Assembly: GCA_021202235.1 (NCBI GenBank)
Contig: JAJQDL010000175.1
Location: 1 to 35,857 of the forward strand
From: Lachnospiraceae bacterium
GTDB lineage: Bacteria; Bacillota; Clostridia; Lachnospirales; Lachnospiraceae
Direction: 5' to 3'
DNA length: 35,857 bases
The position numbers and the translations under genes are program-made. The notes beneath the pieces are model-generated. The model was not told where the DNA came from, did not search any database, and saw only the letters and a program-made list of their open reading frames with translations. Shown here in pieces: positions 23,722-32,574 of the stretch; within the stretch, counting starts at the first letter, position 1, and each line of letters starts with the position of its first letter.

Positions 23722-25464
23722 ATGAAAGACGATGTATTTTTTAGTATGATATTCAGTATCTGTCTGCTGATGGCTCTGGCCTATATCATCGGCAAGTGGG
23801 ATTTTATGAAGAAGATCCTGCGGCAGCGCGGCTGGGGGAAGATGGATCCGGAGCAGCGGCGGGTAGAAACCTTTGAGCATCAGGTGCAGTTGGGGCTGAT
23901 CATGGGAATGTTCTGTGTGGTATCCAACACGATCGGTTTTCTGGTGGACGGTTCGATCCCCAATTCCCGTGTGATCGGGGCCATGTCGGCCGGTCTGTTG
24001 GGCGGGCCGGTATCCGGCTTTCTGGCGGCCGGAATCGGAGCTGTGCATCGATATCTGGGAGAACCGGATCGGATCTCTACCACGGCCTGCTGTCTGGCGA
24101 CATTACTTCAGGGGGGACTCGGTTCTCTGATCTGGTATGCGCATAAAAAGCGGATTGATTATTCCTCCGGCCTGCTTTTCCTTGCCACGATGCTGGCAGA
24201 ATGTGTGCACATGGGACTGATCTACCTGCTCTCCTTCCCCCGGATGGAGGCTCTGGAAATATTAAATATCATTGCGGTTCCCATGATTTTCATTAATCCG
24301 GTCGGGATGGTGCTGTTTTTTGCGGTGATCCGCGACGCCATCCGGCAGGCGGACCGCGAAGAGGCGGCCGGCGTATCCCGTTCGCTGCGGCTTACAGAAC
24401 GTTGTACTCCCTACCTGCAGGCAGGCGGTGATGCGGAGGCCAATGCGGCGGAAATCCTGAAGATCATTGTGGAGGAGGAAGAATGCGAGGGCGCCGCTTT
24501 CATCCGGAATGACCATTTTCTGGCACGGACAGAGGCTTTTCAGGAGGTGACTCTGATACCGGATCATCTTCCGGGGATCCTGTCGCGTTGTCGGCTTCAG
24601 GGAGATGTTGTGGCAGATGCCCGCTGCAAACCGTCGGATTCCTTCGCTGCCCTGTCGGAGCGATTTGTGGTTCTGGCGGCGCCGGTGCCGGCCTTCGCGC
24701 CCGGCATGGATTACCTGGTCGTCCTGGTTCGGAAGAACATTTACTCCTCGGAGGCGGATCAGTCCTATGTCAGTGGACTGGCACGGTTTTTCACGATTCA
24801 ACTGACGCTGAGTCAGCTGGAGGAGCAGAAAAATCTGCTGCGGAAAGCGGAGCTGCAGACGCTCCAGTCCCAGATCAATCCTCATTTTCTGTTTAATGCA
24901 TTAAATACCATTTCCTTTTTCTGCCGGGAGAAGCCGGAGCGGGCCCGTGATCTGCTGATGGATCTCAGCACCTATTTCCGGAACACTTTGCAGGACGTGG
25001 ACAGTATGGTGACGCTGGGGGAGGAGCTGGCACATGTACAGGCCTATCTGTCTCTGGAGCAGGCCCGGTTTGAAGAGCGTCTCCGGGTGACGGTGGAAAT
25101 CGAGGAGACAGAGCTGGGGGTTCTGGTGCCCAATCTGATCCTGCAGCCGCTGGTGGAGAATGCCATCCGCCATGGTGCGATGATGCAGCCGGTGGGGCGC
25201 GTCATCATCCGTGTACGCGGAGAGGGGGAAGACACCGTCATTGAAGTCTGCGATAATGGCGGCGGTGTGCCGGAGAATGTTGTGTGTGAATTAGCGCGGG
25301 GGAAATCCGTGGGCGGACGTATCGGTCTCCTGAATGTGCAGAAACGTCTTCTGCAGATCTGGGGCGAAAGTGCGGGCCTCGCGGTGACGCGGGAAGATGG
25401 CTGGACATGCGTGCGCACGCGCATTGCGCATACTGTGGGAGCCTGCCGTGCACAGGCGGGCTGA
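23722..25464 (+). CDS. LytS-family membrane sensor histidine kinase
   Basis: A 580-residue kinase of the LytS/BtsS type. About six hydrophobic segments fill residues ~5-200, matching the 5TMR_LYT sensor (GFLVDGSIPNSRVIGAMSAGLLGGP, GHRYLGEP-like GAVHRYLGEPDR). A GAF-like domain follows (~225-365), then the His_kinase domain with QINPHFLFNALN (phospho-accepting His388) and an HATPase with N box NAIRHG, G1 DNGGG and GRIGLLNVQKRL. ATG23722 follows GAGGGGAGAA. It lies 17 nt before its response regulator. LytS kinases sense envelope state in Staphylococcus and pyruvate in E. coli/Bacillus relatives; the signal here is unknown. The neighbouring TAXI-TRAP importer suggests a carboxylate substrate. 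Confidence 0.9.
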   Translation: MKDDVFFSMIFSICLLMALAYIIGKWDFMKKILRQRGWGKMDPEQRRVETFEHQVQLGLIMGMFCVVSNTIGFLVDGSIPNSRVIGAMSAGLLGGPVSGFLAAGIGAVHRYLGEPDRISTTACCLATLLQGGLGSLIWYAHKKRIDYSSGLLFLATMLAECVHMGLIYLLSFPRMEALEILNIIAVPMIFINPVGMVLFFAVIRDAIRQADREEAAGVSRSLRLTERCTPYLQAGGDAEANAAEILKIIVEEEECEGAAFIRNDHFLARTEAFQEVTLIPDHLPGILSRCRLQGDVVADARCKPSDSFAALSERFVVLAAPVPAFAPGMDYLVVLVRKNIYSSEADQSYVSGLARFFTIQLTLSQLEEQKNLLRKAELQTLQSQINPHFLFNALNTISFFCREKPERARDLLMDLSTYFRNTLQDVDSMVTLGEELAHVQAYLSLEQARFEERLRVTVEIEETELGVLVPNLILQPLVENAIRHGAMMQPVGRVIIRVRGEGEDTVIEVCDNGGGVPENVVCELARGKSVGGRIGLLNVQKRLLQIWGESAGLAVTREDGWTCVRTRIAHTVGACRAQAG

Positions 25465-25481
25465 GAAGAGGAGGAAAAACG

Positions 25482-25811
25482 ATGAAAATTGCTGTGGTGG
25501 ACGATGAGCGGCCGGCCCGCAGTGAGTTGGTGTATCTACTGCGCCAGGTTGATGATAAACTGGAGATCCTGGAGGCGGAGAGCGCAGAGCGGCTGCAGGA
25601 AATCCTGGATGTCACTGAGCTGGACGTCTGTTTTCTGGACATCAATCTCAATGGCATGAACGGGACGACCCTGGCTTCTATGGTACGCAGCTGTCAGCCG
25701 GGGATCCGGATCGTATTTGCCACCGCATACCAGGAATATGCGGTGAAGGCGTTCGACCTGGGGGCGGTGGATTATCTCCTGAAGCCTTATGATTTCGAAC
25801 GTGTGAAATAG
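25482..25811 (+). CDS. Response regulator receiver domain (LytTR regulator cut by TAG)
   Basis: 109 residues form a complete receiver: acidic pair in VVDDER (8-9), phospho-accepting Asp53 in FLDINL, the conserved Thr in ATAYQE and Lys in LLKPYDF. Translation then stops at TAG25809 right where the linker to the DNA-binding domain begins. The frame stays open beyond it and encodes an intact LytTR domain. A single CAG-to-TAG change explains the break. ATG25482 follows GAGGAGG. TAG recoding is unlikely, because nusA, apt and the TrmH gene end in TAG. The protein as written has no output domain. Confidence 0.85.
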   Translation: MKIAVVDDERPARSELVYLLRQVDDKLEILEAESAERLQEILDVTELDVCFLDINLNGMNGTTLASMVRSCQPGIRIVFATAYQEYAVKAFDLGAVDYLLKPYDFERVK

Positions 25812-25814
25812 ACG

Positions 25815-26192
25815 GTGGAGAGATTGAAATCCCTGGAGAAGGAGATCTCGCCGGAAGAGGGGCTGGGACGCATTATGGTGCAGGGAAACGGACGGCTGCA
25901 GATTCTGGACATTTCCGGGATTGTCTATATCGAGACGGCAAACCGGACCTGTCGGATCTATACGGCACGGGACTGCTTTATCCAGAATGAGTCCCTGAAT
26001 TACTATGAGAAACGTCTGAAAGGCCAGAATTTCTTTCGCATTCACAAGAGCTTCCTGGTAAATCTTGCCTTTGTGAAGGAACTGATCCCCTCCTACAACA
26101 ACGGACATGCCGTGGTGATGAAATACTACGAGAAGACGTCTCTTCCCGTAGGACGCCAGCAGATCCGCGATCTGCGCCGTATGTTCGAGTAA
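25815..26192 (+). pseudogene. LytTR DNA-binding domain, separated from its receiver
   Basis: The same reading frame as the receiver continues for ~125 residues: a linker (LKSLEKEISPE), then a LytTR domain with DISGIVYIETANRTCRIYT, FFRIHKSFLVNLAFVKEL and SLPVGRQQIRDLRRMF. It could be a detached pseudogene part, or be translated by re-initiation at GTG25815, 3 nt after the stop; I see no strong binding site for that. If made alone it might bind DNA without phosphorylation control. Confidence 0.75.
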
Positions 26193-26214
26193 CAGCATGG
26201 ATATAGCATTTGAC

Positions 26215-26247
26215 GCGCCGGAATAAACCGTTCCGACGCTTTTTTTT
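26215..26247 (+). terminator. Terminator after the lytS/lytTR pair
   Basis: GCGCCGGAA-TAAACCG-TTCCGACGC (one mismatch in the stem) is followed by eight T's. Confidence 0.8.
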
Positions 26248-26266
26248 ACACTTAAAACGAGGTTTA

Positions 26267-26331
26267 TTGACGGAAAAACAAAAGAATATTATGATATTGA
26301 CATGACAAATATAGATTTCATATTTCGTCAT
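26267..26331 (+). promoter_or_regulatory. TRAP operon promoter with dyad at the start site
   Basis: TTGACG (26267-26272), a 17-nt spacer and TATGAT (26290-26295). A dyad follows at the expected start: ATGACAAATAT (26302-26312) against ATATTTCGTCAT (26320-26331), with one bulged base. It may be an operator of the transporter operon. LytTR proteins usually bind direct repeats, so another regulator is possible. Confidence 0.6.
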
Positions 26332-26363
26332 ACAAATAAAAACAGGAAACGGAGGAAAGAAGT

Positions 26364-27476
26364 ATGAAGAAGATCAGACGCATCCTGGCGGCTCTGCTCG
26401 TTCTGACCATGGTGGCGGCCCTGGCGGGCTGCGGGAGCTTGAGTTCCGGCTCCAGCGATACCACTGCAGCGGAGACGGAGGCCGCAACCACGGCCGCGGA
26501 CACGGAGGACGCCGAAGGAGAGGATACGACCGCGGCGGCGGACGCGTCCGGGACGCAGAGTATTGATACGTCCGGCGTTGACCGCGGCAGCGAGTTCGTC
26601 ACCGTTGCAACCGGCCCTACCAGTGGCATTTATTTCCCGATCGGTGGCGCGTTCGCGGAGGCTCTCAGCACGGCAGGCTACACCACCAGCGCACAGGCCA
26701 CCGGCGCCTCGGCGGAGAACATCAGCATGATTCTGAACGGTGAGGCGGAGATCGCCATCGCCATGCAGGATTCCGTCATGCAGGCCTATGAGGGCGTAGA
26801 CGCTTACGAGGGCGAGGACCCCGCCACGAACCTGCGGGCCCTCATGAGACTGTGGCCCAATTACGTACAGCTGGTTACCCTGGCTGACAGCGGCATCGAG
26901 AGTGTTGAGGATCTGAAGGGCAAGAAGGTCGGTGTAGGAGCTGCCAACTCCGGCGTGGAGATTAACGCCCGTGCCATCTATGCCGCCTATGGCATGACCT
27001 ATGAAGACAGCGATGTGGATTACCTTTCCTACGGCGAGGCCATCGAGCAGATGAAGAACGGCCAGTGTGACGCCGCCTTCGTCACGTCCGGTATTCCCAA
27101 CGCCACGGTCACTGAGCTGGCGACCAGCTACGACATGGTCATCGTTCCTATCGATGGTGAGGGCCGCGACAACCTGCTGGATACCTATTCCTACTACGCC
27201 GCGACGACCATCCCGGCCGGTACCTACAACAACGAGGAGGATGTGGAGACCGTCTTTGTTTATAACATCATGCTGGTTAACGATGAGCTCGATGACGCGC
27301 TGGTCTATGATATGCTGGATGCGATCTTCGAAAACATCGATACCATCAAGGCTTCTCACAACACCGCGGATGCTAACATTGATATCAGCTTCGGTGTGAG
27401 CGATGTGGCAATCCCTCTGCATGACGGCGCAGCTGCCTGGTGGCAGGATCAGGGTTACGAGACACCCAACAACTAA
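26364..27476 (+). CDS. TAXI-family TRAP transporter substrate-binding lipoprotein
   Basis: A 370-residue periplasmic-type receptor anchored as a lipoprotein in this Gram-positive cell: the signal peptide ends in a lipobox LAGC (Cys23). A Thr/Ala/Asp/Glu-rich linker (~25-70) follows. The TAXI family core then begins with VTVATGPTSGIYFPIGGAFAEAL and has SAENISMILNGEAEIAIAMQD, DLKGKKVGVGAANSGVE and QCDAAFVTSGIPNATVTELA. TAXI receptors feed TRAP permeases and several bind dicarboxylates such as glutamate or 2-oxoglutarate; the ligand here is unknown. ATG26364 follows GGAGGAAAG. First gene of a three-gene operon. Confidence 0.93.
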   Translation: MKKIRRILAALLVLTMVAALAGCGSLSSGSSDTTAAETEAATTAADTEDAEGEDTTAAADASGTQSIDTSGVDRGSEFVTVATGPTSGIYFPIGGAFAEALSTAGYTTSAQATGASAENISMILNGEAEIAIAMQDSVMQAYEGVDAYEGEDPATNLRALMRLWPNYVQLVTLADSGIESVEDLKGKKVGVGAANSGVEINARAIYAAYGMTYEDSDVDYLSYGEAIEQMKNGQCDAAFVTSGIPNATVTELATSYDMVIVPIDGEGRDNLLDTYSYYAATTIPAGTYNNEEDVETVFVYNIMLVNDELDDALVYDMLDAIFENIDTIKASHNTADANIDISFGVSDVAIPLHDGAAAWWQDQGYETPNN

Positions 27477-27485
27477 CCGGTACAT

Positions 27486-27983
27486 ATGAAGAGCTTCCGG
27501 TCGAAGAAACCGCGCGGCAGAGGCGTGCTGACTGCTCTGCTCCTGGTCCTGCTGTTGAGTGCGCAGACCGTGTACGCAGTTCGAAGAACACATCCCGTGC
27601 TGACGATCACCGGGCAGGTGGATGGCGAGGAATACCTCGCCGTCCCCGTCAGTCCCGGAGACGAACTTTCCTTCGGCTGGGAGCACTCTTTTGAGCATGT
27701 GACCTGGAATGAATACTATACGATCCTGTCTGATGGGACCTTGAAGCTTACATCCATCGCGGTCGGCGGCTTCGGAGCCGGAATCCCGGCCGAAATGGAC
27801 TGCACCTACCGGTATGAGGACGGGCTGATCTACATGGAGGATATCGACGACAGCGAGTTCCCGGAGATCCGCTGGATCCATTCCCAGACACAGGTGATCT
27901 TTATCGCCGTGAACGGAGAGATTATCGCCGAAGGGCCGGACCTTCCCCAGCGGGCCAGACTCCTGCTGAAGGCCACATACTGA
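27486..27983 (+). CDS. DUF1850-family exported protein
   Basis: A 165-residue DUF1850 protein. Residues ~13-32 form a signal sequence or membrane anchor (LTALLLVLLLSAQTVYA); the rest has the family pattern GDELSFGWEHSFEHVTWNEYY and GGFGAGIPAEM. DUF1850 genes are regularly found between TAXI receptor and fused TRAP permease genes, so a part in the transporter is likely, though the role is unproven. It starts 9 nt after the receptor stop. No clear ribosome binding site is seen, so it may depend on translational coupling. Confidence 0.85.
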   Translation: MKSFRSKKPRGRGVLTALLLVLLLSAQTVYAVRRTHPVLTITGQVDGEEYLAVPVSPGDELSFGWEHSFEHVTWNEYYTILSDGTLKLTSIAVGGFGAGIPAEMDCTYRYEDGLIYMEDIDDSEFPEIRWIHSQTQVIFIAVNGEIIAEGPDLPQRARLLLKATY

Positions 27984-28052
27984 AAAGAATAAGAGATATG
28001 ATCCGGAAACAAGAGGAAATATTTTAAATCGCGAAAAAGGAGGCTGAGAAAT

Positions 28053-30020
28053 TTGACAGAAGAGAAGAAAAATGTGAATACGGAGGAAGTCGTCCAGAAC
28101 GCCGAAGAGGTTCTGGAGGAGTTCGACCGGGAATCCCGGACACGCGCTTTTGTCAGTCCCATGATGGAAAAGATATTCAACATGGTGGCATTGCTGGTCA
28201 CTTTGTATCATCTGGCTTACGCTGCGGGACTGTTCATGCCGGTGACGCTGCGGCATCGCTCCATCCATGTGGGTCTGGTGCTGGCCATGGCCTTCGCCAT
28301 GTATCCGGCAACAAAAAAATCAACGAAGAAGACGATCCCCTGGTACGATTACATCCTGATTGCCCTGTCGCTCATGGTCCCCATCTATATGTGGATCAAC
28401 TATCAGGCGATCATCGACCGGGCCGGCAGTGCCAACCAGCCGGATGTCATCGTGGGAACGATCCTGGTGCTCCTGGTCCTGGAGGCAGCCCGGCGCGTCA
28501 GCGGCGCGACGCTGCCGATCCTGGGCATCATCTTCATGATCTACTCTCTGATGGGCACGAAAAATGGTCTGATCCCGATTGATTTTCCCGGCCTGTTCCG
28601 CCACAGAGGGTATACCTGGACGAAGCTTATCGGGCATTTGTTTGCCAACACAGAGGGCATATACGGAACGTCAGTCAATGTGTCGTCAACCTATATCTTC
28701 CTGTTTATCACCTTTGGTGAGATTATGAACAAATGCGGTATGGGCCAGTTCTTCAACGATATCGCCAACGCACTGGCCGGCAGCAGTAAGGGCGGTCCGG
28801 CGAAGGTATCCGTGCTGGCTTCGGGTTTCCTGGGAAGCATCAACGGTTCCGCCATTGCCAACGTGGTGACCACCGGAACCTTTACCATCCCGCTGATGAA
28901 GAAGACCGGGTATTCCAAAGAATTTGCCGGCGCTGTGGAGGCGACCGCTTCTGTGGGAGGTCAGATCCTGCCGCCCATCATGGGCGCTGCGGCCTTCGTT
29001 ATGGCCGAGACGCTGGGTGTCCAGTACGGCGAAGTCATCGTCGCAGCGGTGGTGCCGGCTCTGATCTACTATGTGGGAATTCTGATTCAGATTCAGATGC
29101 GGGCCTCCAAGGATAATCTCAACGGGATCCCCAAGGATCAGTGCCCGAAGGTAGGGGACGTCATGAAACGTTCCGGCCACCTGCTGATTCCCATTGTGTT
29201 TTTGATCTACATGCTGTTCTTCAGCGGCAAGACAGTCATCTTCAGCGCTTTTGTCACGATCCTCTTCACCATCGTCGTGGCGGAGCTTCGTCCCAGCAGC
29301 CGGATGAGTCTGAAGGACATTGCCGAAGCGCTCATCGCTTCCGCCAAATCCACAGTCTCTGTGGCAGTGGCCTGTGCTTCCGTCGGTATCATCATCGGCG
29401 TGTGCAGCCTGACCGGTTTCGCGCTGAACATGGCCAGTGCCATCATCGCCCTGGGCGGCAAGAACCTGATGCTGACTCTGCTGTTCACCATGGTGACCTG
29501 CATGATTCTGGGCATGGGTCTTCCGAGCATCCCCTCGTATCTGATCACCGCCACCATCGCGGCTCCGGCGCTGATCCAGCTGGGAATCCCGGATATGGCG
29601 GCGCATATGTTCTGCTTCTATTTCGCGATGTTCGCCAATCTGACGCCCCCTGTGGCGTTGGCAGCGTTTGCGGCGGCGGGACTCTCCGGCGGCAATCCGA
29701 TGAAGACCGGCTTCCAGTCGGTGAAGCTGGCGCTGGCCGGGTTCATCGTTCCGTACATGTTTGTGTATAATAATGAACTGCTTCTCATGAACGTCACACT
29801 GATCTCCGGCATTCAGGTGGTCATTACTTCTCTGATCGGTGTTTTCCTGATCAGCGGCGCCTGCGAGGGGTATCTTTATAAGAAGATTCCGGTCATTTTA
29901 CGTGTGGTCATGTTTGCCGGAGCCCTGCTGCTCATCGACAGCCAACTGTATACAGATGTGCTCGGCATTGTGGTGTTTGCGGCTGTCCGTGTTATTCCGT
30001 TGGCAGTGGCGGGGATGTAA
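28053..30020 (+). CDS. TRAP transporter fused permease (4TM + 12TM), TAXI type
   Basis: A 655-residue integral membrane protein fusing the small (DctQ-like) and large (DctM-like) TRAP subunits. The hydrophilic N-terminus (~1-40) is followed by about four helices of the small-subunit part, then the long multi-helix part. Family landmarks are GSINGSAIANVVTTGTFTIPLMKKTGY, ATASVGGQILPPIMGAAAFVMAE and ILGMGLPSIPSYLITA. It imports the receptor-delivered substrate using a sodium or proton gradient. Start TTG28053 lies ~10 nt after AAAGGAGG. Last gene of the operon; a terminator follows after ~110 nt. Confidence 0.93.
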   Translation: MTEEKKNVNTEEVVQNAEEVLEEFDRESRTRAFVSPMMEKIFNMVALLVTLYHLAYAAGLFMPVTLRHRSIHVGLVLAMAFAMYPATKKSTKKTIPWYDYILIALSLMVPIYMWINYQAIIDRAGSANQPDVIVGTILVLLVLEAARRVSGATLPILGIIFMIYSLMGTKNGLIPIDFPGLFRHRGYTWTKLIGHLFANTEGIYGTSVNVSSTYIFLFITFGEIMNKCGMGQFFNDIANALAGSSKGGPAKVSVLASGFLGSINGSAIANVVTTGTFTIPLMKKTGYSKEFAGAVEATASVGGQILPPIMGAAAFVMAETLGVQYGEVIVAAVVPALIYYVGILIQIQMRASKDNLNGIPKDQCPKVGDVMKRSGHLLIPIVFLIYMLFFSGKTVIFSAFVTILFTIVVAELRPSSRMSLKDIAEALIASAKSTVSVAVACASVGIIIGVCSLTGFALNMASAIIALGGKNLMLTLLFTMVTCMILGMGLPSIPSYLITATIAAPALIQLGIPDMAAHMFCFYFAMFANLTPPVALAAFAAAGLSGGNPMKTGFQSVKLALAGFIVPYMFVYNNELLLMNVTLISGIQVVITSLIGVFLISGACEGYLYKKIPVILRVVMFAGALLLIDSQLYTDVLGIVVFAAVRVIPLAVAGM

Positions 30021-30129
30021 CCGGCGGCCGCGTAGAAATGCAGCAGCACGGATCACTTGTTAATGACCTGTAGGGCGGAAAAGCACGTACCGGGCCATAT
30101 GCGCCGCCGTGAATTTCGACCATAACGTC

Positions 30130-30172
30130 ACAGGATGCGAGACAGACAGATGCTTCGCATCCTGTTTTCCTT
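30130..30172 (+). terminator. Terminator after the TRAP operon
   Basis: An 11-bp stem ACAGGATGCGA / TCGCATCCTGT is followed by TTTTCCTTTT, immediately before the recJ promoter. The 110 nt between the permease stop and this hairpin hold no other feature I can support. Confidence 0.85.
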
Positions 30173-30187
30173 TTGACAAAATACCTT

Positions 30188-30216
30188 TTGCCGCCCCCAT
30201 TATTGTATGGTAAAAT
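30188..30216 (+). promoter_or_regulatory. recJ-apt-trmH operon promoter
   Basis: TTGCCG (30188-30193), a 17-nt spacer and TAAAAT (30211-30216), 32 nt before the recJ ATG. A TTGACA at 30173 has no -10 at the right distance. Confidence 0.6.
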
Positions 30217-30248
30217 GGAACCCATCAGAGCGGGGAGGCGCGGTAAAC

Positions 30249-32006
30249 ATGGAAGCAAAATGGGTATTGGAAGCGAAACGGGCGGATTTCTATGGGCTGG
30301 CAAAGAAGTTCGGCATAGATCCCGTCACTGTGCGCCTTATGGTGAACCGGGGAATCAATACAGAGGAAAAAATGGAGAAATATCTCCATGCGGGGAGGGC
30401 GGATGAGTATTCCCCCTATGAGATGCGGGGCGCGGAGGAGGCTGCGGAACGTCTGCTGGCGGCCATCCGCCGGGGGGAACGGATTCTCATCGCCACGGAT
30501 TTTGATGTGGACGGCATCTTTTCCGGGGAGATTCTTCTTACGGCGATCCGGGAGGTCGGCGGCGAGGCCGTCGTGCGCGCGCCCCATCGGACCCGGGAAG
30601 GCTACGGTGTCAATGTGGCGATGGTGGAGAGAGCCTGCAGCGAGGGCATTTCCACGATGATCACCTGTGACAACGGCATTGCTGCCTTTGATGCGGTGGA
30701 GCGGGCGGAGCGACTGGGAATGCAGGTGATTGTCACAGATCATCATGCCTGCCCCTACCGGGAGACGGCGGAGGGTCGGGAAGTGCTTCTTCCGCAGGCA
30801 GATGTGATTGTCAATCCGCATCAGCCCGGAGAGACCTATCCGTTTCACGGACTCTGCGGCGCAGGTGTGGCCTATAAGGTAGCAGAGATCCTGTATGAGA
30901 AATGCGGTCTTTCACGTGCCTGCAGTGATCGTCTTCTGGAATATGTGGCGGTCGCTACAGTGGCGGACGTCATGGACCTGACAGATGAGAACCGGATCTT
31001 TGTCCGGGAAGGCCTGCGGCGGCTGCAGCATACGGAAAATCCCGGCCTGCAGGCACTGATCCGGGTCTGCGGCCTGGAGGGAAAACAGCTGACGGCCTAC
31101 CATATCGGTTTTATCCTGGGACCCTGCTTTAATTCGGCGGGGCGTCTGGATACGGCGGAGAAGGCCTTCGCCCTTCTCGCCGCGGGCGAGGAGGAAGCGG
31201 GTCCTCTGGCAGAGTCTTTGCGTGAAATGAATGAATCCAGGAAGCAGCTGACTGCTCAGGGGGTGGAAGAGGCCTGCGCCTGGGTCGAGGAGAGAAAGAA
31301 GCTGGAGGATATCCTGGTGATCCCTCTGCCGGACTGCCATGAGAGCATTGCCGGGATCGTCGCCGGACGGGTGCGGGAGCGTTATCATCATCCGACGATC
31401 GTGCTGACCCGGGACGAACATGGCTGGAAGGGCTCCGGACGTTCCATTGAAGCCTGGGATATGTTCCGCGGCCTGTCGGCCTGCCGCGACCTGTTGACAC
31501 GCTTTGGAGGACATCCTATGGCGGCGGGGCTTTCTCTTGAAGAAGAGAATATTGACGTCCTGCGTCAGCGTGTGAATGAGAATACCGGTTTGACAGAGAA
31601 GGACTTTGTTCCTATAATAAGGATAGACGTCGCCATGCCGTTGGAGTACATATCGGAAAAGCTGATTCAGGAATTCAGCCTTCTGGAGCCCTTTGGAAAA
31701 GGAAATCCAAAGCCGCTTTTTGCCGAAAACTGGTTTGCAATCCGCAGTGCGCGCATCCTGGGGAAAAACCGCAATGTTCTGAAGATGTGTGTGGAAAATC
31801 GCGCGGGAACCCGGATGGATGCGGTGTATTTCGGGGACATCCCTTCGTTTGAGGAGCGGGTACGGGAGCGGTTCGGTGAGACAGAGCTTCAGAAGCTGTA
31901 TCGGGGTGAGCCAAATGCGGTTTGTCTGTCTCTGGCTTACTATCCGGAGGTCGATGAGTACATGGGGCGGAAGAGCCTGCAGATCGTGGTTTCACAGATG
32001 CGCTGA
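30249..32006 (+). CDS. recJ: Single-stranded-DNA-specific exonuclease RecJ
   Basis: A 586-residue 5'-3' ssDNA exonuclease of recombination and mismatch/base-excision repair. DHH-family motifs are all present: ATDFDVDG (motif I, Asp84), TCDNGIAAFDA (II), the DHH box VTDHH (Asp164-His165-His166), NPHQPG, and VAVATVADVMDL (IV). The DHHA1 part has CHESIAGIVAGRVRERY, KGSGRSIEAWDM and FGGHPMAAGLSLE, and the C-terminal OB-like domain ends the protein. ATG30249 follows GGGGAGG; the track's start at 30207 lies inside the promoter. First gene of recJ-apt-trmH. Confidence 0.94.
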   Translation: MEAKWVLEAKRADFYGLAKKFGIDPVTVRLMVNRGINTEEKMEKYLHAGRADEYSPYEMRGAEEAAERLLAAIRRGERILIATDFDVDGIFSGEILLTAIREVGGEAVVRAPHRTREGYGVNVAMVERACSEGISTMITCDNGIAAFDAVERAERLGMQVIVTDHHACPYRETAEGREVLLPQADVIVNPHQPGETYPFHGLCGAGVAYKVAEILYEKCGLSRACSDRLLEYVAVATVADVMDLTDENRIFVREGLRRLQHTENPGLQALIRVCGLEGKQLTAYHIGFILGPCFNSAGRLDTAEKAFALLAAGEEEAGPLAESLREMNESRKQLTAQGVEEACAWVEERKKLEDILVIPLPDCHESIAGIVAGRVRERYHHPTIVLTRDEHGWKGSGRSIEAWDMFRGLSACRDLLTRFGGHPMAAGLSLEEENIDVLRQRVNENTGLTEKDFVPIIRIDVAMPLEYISEKLIQEFSLLEPFGKGNPKPLFAENWFAIRSARILGKNRNVLKMCVENRAGTRMDAVYFGDIPSFEERVRERFGETELQKLYRGEPNAVCLSLAYYPEVDEYMGRKSLQIVVSQMR

Positions 32007-32046
32007 CGGATGCGCGGCGTGGAGGAAGAAAGGAGTCGAAGAGACG

Positions 32047-32571
32047 ATGAAGAAGCTGGAAGAGTACGTGGTGAGTATTCCGGATTTCCCGGAGGAGGGA
32101 GTTATTTTCCGGGATGTGACGAGTATCCTGCAGGATCCGGAGGGACTGCAGCTGGCGATTGACAGCCTGGACGCTATGCTGGAAGGGGTGGATTTTGATG
32201 TGGTCGTAGGTCCGGAATCCCGGGGATTTATCTTCGGTATGCCGGTTGCTTATAATATGAAGAAGTCCTTCGTTCCGATTCGTAAGAAGGGCAAGCTGCC
32301 CCGGGAGACCATTTCCCAGGAGTATGCACTGGAATATGGCACAGCCGTGATCGAAATGCACCGGGATGCCATCAAGCCGGGCCAGAAGGTTGTCATCGTG
32401 GATGATCTGATCGCGACCGGCGGCACGACCGAGGCCATGATCCGTATGGTCGAAGAGCTCGGAGGACAGGTCGTGAAGGTCTGCTTTGTCATGGAGCTGG
32501 CCGGTTTGAAGGGCCGCGAAAAGCTGGCGGGCTATGACGTGGAGAGCGCCATCATTTATGAAGGGAAATAG
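32047..32571 (+). CDS. apt: Adenine phosphoribosyltransferase
   Basis: A 174-residue purine-salvage enzyme converting adenine and PRPP to AMP. Family motifs: IPDFPEEGVIFRDVTSIL, GPESRGFIFG, FVPIRKKGKLP and the PRPP-binding VVIVDDLIATGGT. ATG32047 has an AAAGGAG site about 11 nt upstream; the track's 32-kb ORF start at 31789 lies inside recJ and is not used. recJ-apt adjacency is common in Firmicutes. It ends in TAG, 3 nt before the next gene. Confidence 0.95.
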   Translation: MKKLEEYVVSIPDFPEEGVIFRDVTSILQDPEGLQLAIDSLDAMLEGVDFDVVVGPESRGFIFGMPVAYNMKKSFVPIRKKGKLPRETISQEYALEYGTAVIEMHRDAIKPGQKVVIVDDLIATGGTTEAMIRMVEELGGQVVKVCFVMELAGLKGREKLAGYDVESAIIYEGK

Positions 32572-32574
32572 AGC

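Noticed and set aside
25809-25811. TAG in the LytTR regulator as amber recoding (pyrrolysine or reassigned stop)
   Set aside because: nusA, apt and the TrmH-family gene all end properly at TAG, and no pyl gene or recoding structure is visible.
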